DNA of 64,000 nucleotides from Herbaspirillum sp. 3R11 (GCF_004563925.1 NZ_SPNJ01000004.1:248001-312000), one strand, 5' to 3'; positions 29,355 through 39,017 are shown, numbered from the stretch's first letter. A program made the numbers and translations. The notes: generated by a model from the letters alone, not told the origin.

Positions 29355-29453
29355 CGACTAAGTTTACACCATGTCGTCACTTCGCTGACTGCGGGAGGGG
29401 CGGCAAAAAGGCGCCGAAGAGAGCCTAGCGCACTTACCGAAAGGCAAATGCAA

Positions 29454-29492
29454 CCCCACTCTATTGCTTTGGCACGTAACAATAGAGTGGGG
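29454..29492 (-). terminator. Perfect 13-bp hairpin after the ABC transporter operon
   Basis: CCCCACTCTATTG (29454-29466) pairs perfectly with 29480-29492 around a 13-nt loop. It lies just beyond the ATPase stop on the minus strand. There is no T-run after the stem, so termination may be weak or rho-assisted; it could also mark an insertion border. Confidence 0.6.
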
Positions 29493-29514
29493 GCAAAACA
29501 GCAAAAAACAATGC

Positions 29515-30312
29515 TCAGTCGACGGCGGCGGCGCGCATCTCGTCGTGATGATGGCGCTGCTGCTCTTCCATGACCAGTTGGCCGAGTTCGCGCTTCAAGG
29601 CGTTGAACTCGGGGTCGGCCGGATCGCGCAGGCGCGGCAGCGTGACCGTGATGTCGCGCTTGATGGTGCCGGGACGATAGGTCATGACAACGATGCGGTC
29701 GGCCAGGTAGATGGCTTCTTCGATACTGTGGGTGACGAAGACGATGGTCTTCTTGAACTCGTCCCAGATGCGCAGCAACTCGTCCTGCAAATTGCGTCGC
29801 GTCAGGGCGTCGAGCGCGCCGAACGGTTCATCCATCAGCATGATCGGCGAATCCAGCGCCAGCACGCGGGCAATCGCCACGCGTTGGCGCATGCCGCCGG
29901 ACAGGTCCTTGGGGAAACGGCTGCGGAAATCGATCAGGCCCAGCTTGTCCAGCAGTTGCGTCACGCGCGCCTGGATCTCGGCCTTGCCGACGCCCTTGAT
30001 TTCAAGGCCGAAGGCGACGTTCTGCTCGACCGTCATCCAGGGGAACAGCGCGTATTCCTGGAACACCATGCCGCGATCCGGCCCCGGCTCGGTGACCAGT
30101 TTGCCGTCGGTGGTGATGCTGCCGCTGCTGGGCAGGGCGAAGCCGGCGATGGCGTTGAGCAAGGTCGACTTGCCGCAACCCGACGGGCCCAGCAGACAGA
30201 CGAACTGGCCGTCCGGGATGTCGAGATTGATGTCCTTCAAGGCCACCACTTCGCGCTCGTCGCTTTTGAAAACCTTGTTGACGCCGGTAATGACGATTTG
30301 GGATGCGTTCAT
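29515..30312 (-). CDS. ABC transporter ATPase (nitrate/sulfonate/taurine type)
   Basis: 265-residue ATP-binding subunit. Walker A is LLGPSGCGKSTLLNAI near residue 38, the signature is DLSGGMRQRVAIARVL, and Walker B is IMLMDEPFGALDALTR, with the switch His in VFVTHSIEEAIYLADRI. This is the SsuB/TauB/NrtD class. The gene begins one base after the permease stop with GGAGAGC upstream, so the two are coupled. Confidence 0.93.
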   Translation of the reverse strand: MNASQIVITGVNKVFKSDEREVVALKDINLDIPDGQFVCLLGPSGCGKSTLLNAIAGFALPSSGSITTDGKLVTEPGPDRGMVFQEYALFPWMTVEQNVAFGLEIKGVGKAEIQARVTQLLDKLGLIDFRSRFPKDLSGGMRQRVAIARVLALDSPIMLMDEPFGALDALTRRNLQDELLRIWDEFKKTIVFVTHSIEEAIYLADRIVVMTYRPGTIKRDITVTLPRLRDPADPEFNALKRELGQLVMEEQQRHHHDEMRAAAVD

Positions 30313-30313
30313 G

Positions 30314-31135
30314 TCAGCTCTCCAGTCCGCGATGCCAGCGCAGCATGTAATTATTCAGGCGGCTCATGCCAAGGTCGATCGCCAGGCCGAGCAGGCCGAT
30401 GGTGATCATGCCGGCGATGATCTTGTCGGACCAGAAGTACTCGCGCGCTTCCATGATGCGGAAACCGAGGCCGTTGCTGACCGCGATCATTTCGGCCACG
30501 ATCACCACGATGAAGGCGGTGCCGATGCCGATGCGCACGCCCGACAGGATGTACGGCACGGCGGCCGGCAGCATCACGCGCACGAACAGCGTGCGCTGGC
30601 TGGCGCCGAGGTTGCGCGCCGCGCGCAGGTAAATGCTGTCGACCTGGCGCACGCCGGCAATGGTGTTCATCAGCACCGGGAAGAACGCGCCCAGCGAAAT
30701 CAGAAACAGCGCCGGCGGATTGCCCAGCCCGAACCACAGGATCGCCAGCGGGATGTAGGCAATCGGCGGAATCGGACGGATCACCTGCACCGTCAGATTC
30801 ATCAGGCGATAGACACGTTGGCTGGAACCCATCAGCAAACCCAGCGGCAAGGCCAGACCGGCGCCGATCAGGAAACCGACCACCACGCGATACAGACTGC
30901 CGATGGCGTCCATCAGCAACTCGCCGGAGAACAGCCAGGCCAGCCAGCTGCCCTCGGCGGGGTCATACGGTTTCAGCGGTGCGGCGTACTCGAACCACTT
31001 GTGCACCACCGCCCACGGCGACGGCAAAACCAACGGATTAATCCAGCCCAGTGAAGACGCCGCCTGCCAGATGGCGATCACCGCCACCGGCACCAGCAAT
31101 CCCTCCAGGGCTCCCCCAATTTTTTGTTTTGCCAT
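30314..31135 (-). CDS. ABC transporter permease (SsuC/TauC type)
   Basis: 273-residue inner-membrane subunit with about six helices. The EAA loop, which contacts the ATPase, is visible as YLRAARNLGASQRTLFVRVMLPAAVPYILSG. The substrate-class features (IRPIPPIAYIPLAILWFGLG) match the sulfonate/nitrate/taurine group. AAGGAAA precedes the ATG. Second gene of the three-gene operon. Confidence 0.93.
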   Translation of the reverse strand: MAKQKIGGALEGLLVPVAVIAIWQAASSLGWINPLVLPSPWAVVHKWFEYAAPLKPYDPAEGSWLAWLFSGELLMDAIGSLYRVVVGFLIGAGLALPLGLLMGSSQRVYRLMNLTVQVIRPIPPIAYIPLAILWFGLGNPPALFLISLGAFFPVLMNTIAGVRQVDSIYLRAARNLGASQRTLFVRVMLPAAVPYILSGVRIGIGTAFIVVIVAEMIAVSNGLGFRIMEAREYFWSDKIIAGMITIGLLGLAIDLGMSRLNNYMLRWHRGLES

Positions 31136-31160
31136 CGCTGTTTCCTTGTTACTTGACGAA

Positions 31161-32123
31161 TTACTTCAGGTTCATGCTTTTCTTGGCTTGCTCCAGCAGA
31201 TCGGTTTTCACCCAATCCTTGGCGACCGGCGGCTTGGCCATCTTGCCCGTGCCGTACTTGGCCATGGTGTCGGTGGTGATCTGGATATGCTCGGCGGTGA
31301 TGTCATAGGCGTAAGGCGAATTGCCGATGGCGTCGTAGAAGTCTTCCTTGGTGATCTGGTTCTTGAAGATGACTTCACGCACGTATTTCTCGGCGGTTTC
31401 CTTGTTGTCGATGAAGGTCTTGGTCGCCTCCAGGAAACAGCGCATGAACTTCTCGGCCAGCGGACGCTTCTCTTTGTAGAACTTCTCGGTCATCACCATG
31501 GTGCGCACCGGCTCGCCGATCGGGGTGTCGTACGGCTTCATGACTTCGACGCCGTAGCCCTTGTTGATCGCCTGCGAAGATTGCGGCTCGCTCTGCATCA
31601 TGGCGTCGATGTTCTTGCCCAGCAGCGCCTGGTTGAGGTCGGCGAACGCCAGGTAGACGATGGTCACGTCCTTGGAAGTCAGGCCGTTCTGGCCGAGTTC
31701 GGCGTCGAGCAGCACTTCATGGATACCGCCGCGGGTGACGCCGACCTTCTTGCCCTTCAGGTCCTTGACCGACTTGATGTTGGAATCCTTACCTGCCACC
31801 AGACGCGCGCCGCCCTTGGCGAAACCGGCCACAACATAGATCGGCGCGCCGTTGGCACGGCCCGAAATGGCGGCTTCCGAGGCGGTGGTGCCGACGTCGA
31901 GTTCACCCGCGAGGATGCCCTGCATCACGTCGGGGCCCTTGGCGAAGACTTTTTCGTCGACCTTGATGCCGCATTTCGGGGCGATTTCCTTGATATAGGA
32001 CACCGCGCCGTAGTGGGCGAATTTGAGGTTGCCGAGGCGGATCACTTCCTGTGCGCCTGCGCTGAAGGAAGCGCCTGCCGCCATGATGGCGACTGCCGCC
32101 GCCGCGATGAGTTTCTTGTGCAT
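31161..32123 (-). CDS. ABC transporter substrate-binding protein (NMT1/SsuA-like)
   Basis: 320-residue periplasmic protein with a signal peptide (MHKKLIAAAAVAIMAAGASFSAGA) and a type II binding fold of the NMT1/SsuA class: IRLGNLKFAHYGAVSY, GELDVGTTASEAAISG, and KSVKDLKGKKVGVTRGGIHEVLL. First gene of the operon, with AGGAGAGAGAG before the ATG. The ligand could be an alkanesulfonate, taurine, nitrate/cyanate or a pyrimidine precursor; no adjacent catabolic genes help to choose. Confidence 0.9.
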   Translation of the reverse strand: MHKKLIAAAAVAIMAAGASFSAGAQEVIRLGNLKFAHYGAVSYIKEIAPKCGIKVDEKVFAKGPDVMQGILAGELDVGTTASEAAISGRANGAPIYVVAGFAKGGARLVAGKDSNIKSVKDLKGKKVGVTRGGIHEVLLDAELGQNGLTSKDVTIVYLAFADLNQALLGKNIDAMMQSEPQSSQAINKGYGVEVMKPYDTPIGEPVRTMVMTEKFYKEKRPLAEKFMRCFLEATKTFIDNKETAEKYVREVIFKNQITKEDFYDAIGNSPYAYDITAEHIQITTDTMAKYGTGKMAKPPVAKDWVKTDLLEQAKKSMNLK

Positions 32124-32227
32124 CTCTCTCTCCTGTCGTTATGTTTGCGCCGCGAGCGAAGTACGCCGCGGGTTGATATGCGCCTTCCTCGTGGGAAGAA
32201 CCGTCCATTCATGTTGTGCAAGGCCAC

Positions 32228-32256
32228 TGTATACACAAATCCTGCAGCGAGAACAA
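32228..32256 (-). promoter_or_regulatory. Possible promoter of the ABC transporter operon
   Basis: On the minus strand TTGTTC (32251-32256), a 17-bp spacer and TATACA (32228-32233) form a moderate sigma-70-like promoter about 105 bases before the binding-protein start. Confidence 0.4.
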
Positions 32257-32408
32257 TACCGTACTTTCCCCTACTCTTGCTCAAGCGCGGGCAGGGATAG
32301 CCGCTAAGGCGCGGTGCGATCGGGTAAAATGGCGGTTTGCGCCCGGACGATTTTCGCCCGAATTTTTCAGCGCGGCCCGCGCCCATTTCTTCAAGATAAC
32401 GGTTCATC

Positions 32409-33776
32409 ATGCTCGACAATCTCACCCAACGCCTTGCCAAAGTCGTCAAAACCATGCGCGGCGAGGCGCGCCTGACCGAATCCAATACCGCCGAGATGCT
32501 GCGCGAAGTGCGCCTGGCGCTGCTCGAGGCCGACGTCGCCCTGCCGGCCGTGCGCGAGTTCATCGCCAAGGTCAAGGAAAGAGCCCTCGGCGAAGAAGTC
32601 ATCGGTTCGCTGACCCCGGGCCAGGCGCTGGTCGGCGTGGTCCAACGCGAGCTGGCCAGCCTGATGGGCGCCGACCTCGGTCCGGCAGCCTCGCAGCTCA
32701 ACTTCGCCACCCAACCGCCGGCGATCATTCTGATGGCCGGTCTGCAGGGCGCCGGTAAAACCACTACCGTCGGCAAGCTCGCCAAGTACTTGCGCGAAAC
32801 CACCAAGAAAAAAGTCCTGACCGTCTCCGCCGACGTCTACCGTCCGGCCGCGATCGGCCAGCTGGAAACCGTGACGGCCCAGGCCGGCGCCGACTTCTTC
32901 CCGACCAAGACCACCGACAAGCCGGTCGACATCGCCCTGGCTGCACTCGATTACGCCAAGCGCCATTTCCATGATGTGCTGATCATCGACACCGCCGGCC
33001 GTCTCGGCATCGACGAAGCGATGATGCAGGAAATCAGCGCCGTGCACGCGGCCGTCAAGCCGATCGAAACCCTGTTCGTGGTCGACGCCATGCTCGGCCA
33101 GGACGCCATCAATACCGCCAAGGCCTTCAGCGACGCACTGCCGCTGACCGGTATCGTGCTGACCAAGCTGGACGGCGACTCGCGCGGCGGCGCCGCCTTG
33201 TCGGTGCGCCACATCACCGGCAAGCCGATCAAGTTCGCCGGCGTGGCCGAAAAACTCGACGGTCTGGAAGCCTTCGATCCAAGCCGCATGGCCAACCGCA
33301 TCCTCGGCATGGGCGACATCCTGGCGCTGGTCGAAGAAGCACGCAAAGGCGTCGACGTCGCTGCTGCAAACGACCTCGCACAAAAGATCAAGGGTGGCGG
33401 CAAGTTCGACCTCAACGACTTCAAGGCCCAGCTCGGCCAGATGAAAAAGATGGGCGGCATGGCCGGCCTGCTGGACAAACTGCCGGCCCAGATGCAGCAA
33501 GCCGCCGGCAAGACCAACATGGACCAGGCTGAAAAACAGGTGCGCCGCATGGAAGGCATCATCAACTCGATGACGCTGCAGGAGCGCGCCAAGCCGGAAC
33601 TGATCAAGGCTACGCGCAAGCGTCGCATCGCCGCCGGCGCCGGTGTGCAGGTGCAGGAAGTCAATCGCATGCTGGCCCAGTTCGACCAGATGCAGACCAT
33701 GATGAAGAAGCTCAAAGGCGGCGGCATGATGAAGATGATGCGCAGCATGAAAGGCATGATGCCGGGCATGCGCTGA
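32409..33776 (+). CDS. ffh: Signal recognition particle GTPase Ffh
   Basis: Protein component of the SRP, which with 4.5S RNA targets nascent membrane proteins to FtsY. The 455-residue protein has the N domain, the GTPase G domain (G1 GLQGAGKTTTVGKLAKYL near residue 107, DTAGRLGIDEAMM, TKLDGDSRGGAAL, and GVAEKLDGLEAFDPSRMANRI), and a Met-rich M domain ending GGGMMKMMRSMKGMMPGMR, which binds RNA and signal peptides. A terminator follows directly. Confidence 0.97.
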   Translation: MLDNLTQRLAKVVKTMRGEARLTESNTAEMLREVRLALLEADVALPAVREFIAKVKERALGEEVIGSLTPGQALVGVVQRELASLMGADLGPAASQLNFATQPPAIILMAGLQGAGKTTTVGKLAKYLRETTKKKVLTVSADVYRPAAIGQLETVTAQAGADFFPTKTTDKPVDIALAALDYAKRHFHDVLIIDTAGRLGIDEAMMQEISAVHAAVKPIETLFVVDAMLGQDAINTAKAFSDALPLTGIVLTKLDGDSRGGAALSVRHITGKPIKFAGVAEKLDGLEAFDPSRMANRILGMGDILALVEEARKGVDVAAANDLAQKIKGGGKFDLNDFKAQLGQMKKMGGMAGLLDKLPAQMQQAAGKTNMDQAEKQVRRMEGIINSMTLQERAKPELIKATRKRRIAAGAGVQVQEVNRMLAQFDQMQTMMKKLKGGGMMKMMRSMKGMMPGMR

Positions 33777-33808
33777 GACCGCTTTGAAGGGTGTCCCGGC
33801 ACAGTGCG

Positions 33809-33831
33809 AAAGCCGCGCCGGGCGGCTTTTT
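33809..33831 (+). terminator. Rho-independent terminator of ffh
   Basis: AAAGCCGC (33809-33816) pairs with GCGGCTTT (33822-33829) around a 5-nt loop, followed by TT; the T-tract is five long. Confidence 0.82.
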
Positions 33832-34000
33832 GAGAGGAGCGAAGCGGGTTTTCGCAATCGTCGTTGCTTATAGCGTGCTTTCGCCCCGAAAAGCGCTAAA
33901 AAACACTTGCATCGCCGGGAAAACCGCACCACTATTGCTGGTGCGTGATTTGCGCATTCAACTCTTTCCTTGCTTGATCTCTTATTAAGGAGGCTTACAG

Positions 34001-34459
34001 ATGGCCACAGCCAAAAAACCCGCAGCCGCAGCGAAGAAGCCCGTAGCAAAAGCAGCACCGAAAGCAGCACCGAAGAAAGCAGTCGCAGCACCGAAAAAGG
34101 CAGCACCAAAAGCAGCAGCAAAGCCTGCAGTAAAAGCCGCCGCACCAAAGAAGGCCGCAGCACCAAAAGCAGCAGCCAAGCCGGCAGCAAAGAAACCAGC
34201 CGTCAAACGTACTCCCAACGCCGCCTTCATGAAGCCGCTGACACCGTCCGCAGCGCTGGCTGAAGTCGTGGGCGCGAAACCTCTGCCACGTACTGAAGTG
34301 ACCAAGAAGGTCTGGGAATACATCAAGAAACACAATCTGCAAAACCCTGAGAACAAGCGCAATATCGACGCGGACGACAAGTTGAAAGTCGTGTTCGGCG
34401 GCAAGAAACAGGTATCGATGTTTGAAATGACCAAGCTGATTTCCGGCCATTTGAAATAA
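34001..34459 (+). CDS. Histone-like Lys/Ala tail fused to a SWIB/MDM2 domain
   Basis: 152-residue protein. Residues 1-72 are a basic Ala/Lys/Pro tail (AAPKKAVAAPKKAAPKAAAK style) like histone H1. Residues about 75-150 form a SWIB domain (FMKPLTPSAALAEVVGAKPL, KKVWEYIKKHNLQNPENKRNI, VSMFEMTKLISGHLK). This pairing is known in chlamydiae and several betaproteobacteria and suggests chromatin-like or topoisomerase-associated DNA binding. AAGGAGG lies 8 bases before the ATG. A perfect terminator follows, so it is a single-gene unit. Confidence 0.92.
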   Translation: MATAKKPAAAAKKPVAKAAPKAAPKKAVAAPKKAAPKAAAKPAVKAAAPKKAAAPKAAAKPAAKKPAVKRTPNAAFMKPLTPSAALAEVVGAKPLPRTEVTKKVWEYIKKHNLQNPENKRNIDADDKLKVVFGGKKQVSMFEMTKLISGHLK

Positions 34460-34488
34460 GCAATACAGGTTTTTGCAGACTTCCTTGC

Positions 34489-34527
34489 AAAACAAAAACG
34501 CCCGCAACGCGCGGGCGTTTTTGTTTT
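34489..34527 (+). terminator. Rho-independent terminator of the SWIB gene
   Basis: A 17-bp perfect stem (34489-34505 with 34511-34527) with core ACGCCCGC/GCGGGCGT, a 5-nt loop and T-rich end. A-rich left arm lets it act in both directions. Confidence 0.92.
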
Positions 34528-34665
34528 TGGGCGTGCTTCAGGCACGCACAGTGTCATGCACCGACAGTGCATTCCTACAGGACGCCGATATCTCTGTCGC
34601 CGGCTGAACTTTGGGTTTTCGGCCGGAGTCTAGATCTCATGGACGTCACCTGAAAGGACTCTAGC

Positions 34666-35091
34666 ATGACATTCTCTCAACAGAATCTGGCCCATCCGGG
34701 CCTGCGCAAGACAGCTGCAGCACTGAGCATCGCCGCAGCAGGTTTGCTCGCCGCCACCTGCGCTTTCGCGGCCGGCAAGAGCAACACCGAACTCGATGCG
34801 CAATATCAACGTGAAAAAGCCGTCTGCACCAGCGGCCAGTCCAACCAGGACAAGGCGACCTGTCTGCGCGAAGCCGGCGCCGCCTATCAGCAGGCCAAGC
34901 AAGGCAAGCTGAATGACGGCCAGCAGGCGCAATACTCCTCGAACGCAGTGGACCGCTGCAAGAGCCTGCCCGCCAGTGATCAGGCGGATTGCCAGCGCCG
35001 CATCCAAAGCCCGAGCGATGTGGAGGGCAGCGCGCCTTCCGGCGGCATCCTGCGCAAGGATGTGACGATCGTGCCGGCGACGACGCAGTAA
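34666..35091 (+). CDS. Exported hypothetical protein with four cysteines
   Basis: 141-residue protein not assigned to a known family. It has an N-terminal signal peptide (KTAAALSIAAAGLLAATCAFAA). The mature part is small, polar and Gln-rich, with Cys in EKAVCTSGQ, KATCLREAG, DRCKSLP and ADCQRRIQ, spaced as two possible disulfides. AAAGGA precedes the ATG. It converges on the lytic transglycosylase gene. Similar small Cys-pair proteins are common in Burkholderiales but uncharacterised. Confidence 0.8.
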   Translation: MTFSQQNLAHPGLRKTAAALSIAAAGLLAATCAFAAGKSNTELDAQYQREKAVCTSGQSNQDKATCLREAGAAYQQAKQGKLNDGQQAQYSSNAVDRCKSLPASDQADCQRRIQSPSDVEGSAPSGGILRKDVTIVPATTQ

Positions 35092-35153
35092 CGGCAAGAT
35101 TTGCAGTAAACGATTTACCCGGCAGACTGGACTAGCGACGCCGACAGAGGGAA

Positions 35154-35813
35154 TCAGCGCACGATGGTTGCGGCGCTGGTTCCCTCTCCTTTTTGCGCGG
35201 TGGAATCACCATACTCCCAGCGCTTCCACGCACTCAAGACCGCATTCGGATACTCGCCCTGGCCACGACTGCCGTTGTAACGCCCCAGCGCCATGAAATA
35301 GTCGCCGCCTTCCTGGTCGAGATAGAGCCGCAAAATCACGCAGCCGTAGCGCAGATTGCTGCGCATGTGGAACAGCTTGCGGCGGTCGCCGTCGCCAATG
35401 ACGCGCGTCCAGAACGGCATCACCTGCATGTAGCCGGTGGCGCCGGCCGACGAGATCGCATATTTGCGGAAAGCCGATTCGACCTGGATCAACCCGAGCA
35501 CGAGGGCCGGATCGAGTCCTGCACGGCGCGCTTCATACCAGGCGCTTTCCAGCAACTCCAGACGGCCGCGCCGGTCAGGGACGATCTCGCGCAGACGATC
35601 GGACATCTCGCCCAGCCAGTTGAGGTAGGCGATACGTTCTTCGATGGTGGAAAATTGCGGCTTCGGCGGACGGGCGTCCGCCACCGCTTGCGTGAGCACC
35701 GAGCGGAGCGAATTCGCCAGTTGCTCTTCTTTTTGATTGCCGGCGTGGGCGGCAATGGCAACAAGCCATTGCAGACCGCACACCTGCATCAGGACGAACC
35801 GGGCAAACCGCAT
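35154..35813 (-). CDS. Lytic transglycosylase (SLT domain)
   Basis: 219-residue exported muramidase-like enzyme. After a signal-like hydrophobic N-terminus (MRFARFVLMQVCGLQWLVAIAAHA) and a helical region, the SLT domain has the catalytic Glu in LGLIQVESAFRKYAISSAGATGYMQVMPFW near residue 115 and the LRYGCVILRLYLD and ALGRYNGSRGQGEYPNAV segments. The gene follows proS by 17 bases and is probably cotranscribed, a pairing seen in other betaproteobacteria. Confidence 0.92.
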   Translation of the reverse strand: MRFARFVLMQVCGLQWLVAIAAHAGNQKEEQLANSLRSVLTQAVADARPPKPQFSTIEERIAYLNWLGEMSDRLREIVPDRRGRLELLESAWYEARRAGLDPALVLGLIQVESAFRKYAISSAGATGYMQVMPFWTRVIGDGDRRKLFHMRSNLRYGCVILRLYLDQEGGDYFMALGRYNGSRGQGEYPNAVLSAWKRWEYGDSTAQKGEGTSAATIVR

Positions 35814-35830
35814 CCGGCGGCGAGCTCCGA

Positions 35831-37555
35831 TCAGGCCAGCTTGCCCTTGATGAACGCCAGCGCGTCGGCCAGCGGCACCGGTGTCGCTGCAGTGTCGCGA
35901 CGTCCCTGGTATTCAATCTGGCCGTCCTTGAGACCGCGATCGCCGATGACGACGCGGTGTGGCACGCCGATCAGTTCCCAGTCCGCAAACATGGCGCCCG
36001 GGCGTTCACCGCGGTCGTCCAGGATGACGTCGACACCGGCGGCGACCAGCGCGTCGTAGAGCTTGTCAATTTCAGTCTTGACCGCTTCGCTGCGGTCATA
36101 GCCCATCGGGCACAGCACCACTTCGAACGGCGCCAGCGTGGCCGGCCAGATGATGCCCTTGTCGTCGAAATTCTGCTCGATGGCGGCGCCCAGAATGCGC
36201 GTGACGCCGATGCCGTAGCAACCCATTTGCAGCGGTTGCGGCTTGCCGGCTTCGTCGAGGTAAGTCGCCTTCATCGATTCCGAATAGGCGGTGCCGAGCT
36301 GGAACACGTGACCGACTTCAATGCCGCGCTGGATCGCCAGCACGCCCTTGCCATCCGGCGAAGCGTCGCCTTCGACGACGTTGCGGATATCGGCGACGAC
36401 AGGCTCAGGCAGATCGCGGCCCCAGTTGGCGCCGGTGAAGTGGAAGTCGGCTTCATTGGCGCCGCAGACGAAATCGTTCATGTTGGCGACGGTGCGGTCG
36501 GCCACGACCTTGACCGGCTTTTTGGTGCCGATCGGGCCGAGGTAGCCCGGCGGCGTGCCGAACCATTCGACGATCTCGGCTTCATTGGCGAAACGATAGC
36601 CCGCCAGGCCGGGGATCTTGCCGGCTTTGACTTCGTTGAGTTCGTGATCGCCGCGCAGCAGCAGCAGCCAGACTTCCTTGTCTTCCGGCTTTTCCTTCTC
36701 GACGGTCAGCACGATGGACTTGATGGTGCGCTCCAGCGGCAGCTTGAGCAGCTCGGCCACCGCTTCGCACTTGGCCTTGCCCGGTGTCGCAGTCTTGGTC
36801 AGCGCTTCTGTGGCCGCACCGCGCGTGGCGTTGACGGCAACTGCTTCGGCCGCTTCCATGTTGGCGGCGTAGTCGGAAGTCGGGCAATACACCAGCGCAT
36901 CTTCGCCGGTGGCGGCGATGACGTGGAATTCATGCGAACCGGAACCGCCGATGGCGCCGTTGTCGGCGGCGACCGCGCGGAACTGCAAGCCGAAGCGCGT
37001 GAAAATGCGGACGTAGGCGTCATACATGACCTGATAGGACTTCTTCAGGCCGTCGATGTCGCGGTCGAAGGAGTAGGCGTCCTTCATGGTGAATTCGCGG
37101 CCGCGCATCAGGCCGAAACGCGGACGGCGCTCGTCGCGGAATTTGGTCTGGATGTGATAGAAGTTGACCGGCAACTGCTTGTAGCTGCGCAGCTCGGTGC
37201 GGGCAACATCGGTAACCACTTCTTCCGAGGTCGGCTGGATGGCGAAGTCGCGGCCGTGGCGATCCTTCACGCGCATGAGTTCGGCGCCCATCTTGTCCCA
37301 ACGGCCTGTTTCCTGCCACAGCTCGGCCGGCTGCACTACCGGCATCAGCAATTCGATGGCGCCGGAGCGGTTCATTTCCTCGCGCACGATCGCTTCCACC
37401 TTGCGGATTACCTTCAGGCCCATCGGCATGTACGTGTAGATCCCGGAGCCGAGCCGCTTGATCATCCCGGCCCGCATCATCAGCTTGTGGCTGACGATTT
37501 CGGCGTCGGAAGGAGCTTCTTTCAAGGTGGAAATAAAAAATCGGGAGGCGCGCAT
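35831..37555 (-). CDS. proS: Prolyl-tRNA synthetase (bacterial type with editing domain)
   Basis: Charges tRNA-Pro. The 574-residue length and the INS editing insertion (about residues 225-385, with the YbaK-like [20 protein letters not shown]) mark the bacterial type. Class II motifs: motif 1 region around [17 protein letters not shown], motif 2 [21 protein letters not shown], motif 3 [18 protein letters not shown]. The C-terminal anticodon domain includes [24 protein letters not shown] tRNA-Pro(CGG) gene is in the same window at 43661. Confidence 0.97.
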   Translation of the reverse strand: MRASRFFISTLKEAPSDAEIVSHKLMMRAGMIKRLGSGIYTYMPMGLKVIRKVEAIVREEMNRSGAIELLMPVVQPAELWQETGRWDKMGAELMRVKDRHGRDFAIQPTSEEVVTDVARTELRSYKQLPVNFYHIQTKFRDERRPRFGLMRGREFTMKDAYSFDRDIDGLKKSYQVMYDAYVRIFTRFGLQFRAVAADNGAIGGSGSHEFHVIAATGEDALVYCPTSDYAANMEAAEAVAVNATRGAATEALTKTATPGKAKCEAVAELLKLPLERTIKSIVLTVEKEKPEDKEVWLLLLRGDHELNEVKAGKIPGLAGYRFANEAEIVEWFGTPPGYLGPIGTKKPVKVVADRTVANMNDFVCGANEADFHFTGANWGRDLPEPVVADIRNVVEGDASPDGKGVLAIQRGIEVGHVFQLGTAYSESMKATYLDEAGKPQPLQMGCYGIGVTRILGAAIEQNFDDKGIIWPATLAPFEVVLCPMGYDRSEAVKTEIDKLYDALVAAGVDVILDDRGERPGAMFADWELIGVPHRVVIGDRGLKDGQIEYQGRRDTAATPVPLADALAFIKGKLA

Positions 37556-37792
37556 GACGATGAGTTCTTTTTAAAAGAGGAAGGTTTATAATCAACCTAA
37601 TTTTAAAGGATTAGCTGGCTGATGCGCCCACTCTTTGCATATTTGATCCCTGTTTCATGCACATCGCAGGTTGATGTGCCGGTCTTTGCCGCGCCCGATA
37701 AAGGCGCGTGCTGACAATTATCGAGCAATTGCCAGCGGAGGCCGGATAGGGCAAGAGAGGACGCCCTGCCGCAGAAAGTTTTGAGGTACACC

Positions 37793-38386
37793 ATGCTGGA
37801 TCGAGAAGGCTTCCGCCCGAACGTCGGCATCATCCTGCTCAATGCCCAGAATGAAGTCTGGTGGGGCAAGCGGGTTAGAGAACATTCGTGGCAATTTCCA
37901 CAAGGCGGAATCAAACATGGCGAAACTCCCGAACAGGCGATGTTTCGCGAACTCGAAGAAGAAATCGGCCTGAAGGCGGAACACGTCAAGATCATCGGTC
38001 GCACGCGCGACTGGCTGCGCTATGAGGTGCCCGATCATTTCATCAAGCGTGAAATTCGCGGCCATTATCGCGGGCAAAAGCAGATCTGGTTCCTGCTGCG
38101 CATGGTCGGCCGCGATTGCGACGTGAACCTGCGACTGACTTCGCATCCTGAATTCGATGCCTGGCGCTGGCACGACTATTGGGTGCCGCTGGACGTGGTC
38201 ATCGAGTTCAAACGCGATGTCTATCAGCAGGCGCTCAAGGAGCTGTCACGCTTCCTGGCGAGGCCGCATGCCGGGCATCGTCGTCCCGATGCTGCGGCCA
38301 AAGCCGAGCATGTGTCGTCAGATCATCCCGGCAACGCTCAACAGGCGGATCCTTGCGAATCCGCCACTCCGCCCACCACTAAGTGA
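37793..38386 (+). CDS. rppH: RNA pyrophosphohydrolase (Nudix)
   Basis: Removes pyrophosphate from 5'-triphosphorylated RNA to start mRNA decay. The ATG at 37793 has GAGG upstream and gives [19 protein letters not shown]; the frame is open four codons further. The Nudix box is [23 protein letters not shown] near residues 37-59. Residues after about 155 form a non-conserved tail rich in His, Ala and Pro ([18 protein letters not shown]). It is divergent from proS, the usual arrangement in this group. Confidence 0.95.
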   Translation: MLDREGFRPNVGIILLNAQNEVWWGKRVREHSWQFPQGGIKHGETPEQAMFRELEEEIGLKAEHVKIIGRTRDWLRYEVPDHFIKREIRGHYRGQKQIWFLLRMVGRDCDVNLRLTSHPEFDAWRWHDYWVPLDVVIEFKRDVYQQALKELSRFLARPHAGHRRPDAAAKAEHVSSDHPGNAQQADPCESATPPTTK

Positions 38387-38392
38387 ATCTTC

Positions 38393-38959
38393 ATGTCCCA
38401 ACGCTTCTGGAATACCTTTGCTTCACACCGACTTGCGCGCATCCTGGCGGCAGGTCTGCTGCTGTGCTCGGCCACGCTCAGTTTCGCTCAGCAGTTGGGC
38501 AACTTCGACGAAGAATTCGACGATGAAGAAAAGCCGTGGCAAGAGATCGCCGTGCAGTTGCCGCCCGCACCACTGCCCGAGAATCTCGCCGAGTTCTACG
38601 TCGGTCCGACCACCACTTCCAAATCCTATGTCGACCTCAAGTCCCTGAGCATCGGCAGCGACAACGTCGTGCGCTACATCATGGTGACCAAGAGCAGCGG
38701 CGGCGCCACCAATATCATCTACTCGGGCATTCGCTGCGAAACTTACGAGATCAAGCAGTACGCCTTTGGTCGCAGCGATGGCAGTTGGTCGCGTTCACGC
38801 CACGACAAATGGATACGCATCAAGGATGCCGGCGCCAATCGCCAGGACGCGGCGCTCTACAAGAGCTATTTCTGCCAGATCGGCCTGCTGGACGGCGATC
38901 TGAGAAAAATCAGCAACCGCCTGCGTGAAAATCGTCCGATCGATCCGGCCAGAGAGTAA
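38393..38959 (+). CDS. CNP1-like family exported protein
   Basis: 188-residue protein with a signal peptide (LARILAAGLLLCSATLSFAQQ), an acidic stretch (FDEEFDDEEKPW), then the CNP1-type domain: LAEFYVGPTTTSKSYVDLKS, VVRYIMVTKSSGGATNIIYSG and IRCETYEIKQYAFGR, with Cys in IRCETY and SYFCQIG. The name comes from a neisserial-type family; its function is not known. It begins six bases after rppH and is probably cotranscribed. A terminator follows. Confidence 0.87.
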   Translation: MSQRFWNTFASHRLARILAAGLLLCSATLSFAQQLGNFDEEFDDEEKPWQEIAVQLPPAPLPENLAEFYVGPTTTSKSYVDLKSLSIGSDNVVRYIMVTKSSGGATNIIYSGIRCETYEIKQYAFGRSDGSWSRSRHDKWIRIKDAGANRQDAALYKSYFCQIGLLDGDLRKISNRLRENRPIDPARE

Positions 38960-38979
38960 GTCCTGGCGACGCAGAAAGC

Positions 38980-39017
38980 AAAAGGGGCGCAGCTGAACAC
39001 TGCGCCCCTTTTGTTTT
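38980..39017. terminator. Bidirectional terminator between the CNP1-like gene and proB
   Basis: AAAAGGGGCGCAG (38980-38992) pairs perfectly with 39000-39012 around a 7-nt loop, followed by GTTTTT. It lies between converging genes and can serve both. Confidence 0.92.

Noticed and set aside
29355..32408. ABC transporter segment considered as a transposon or genomic island
   Set aside because: No transposase, integrase, target-site duplication or matching end repeats are visible; only gene order suggests insertion.
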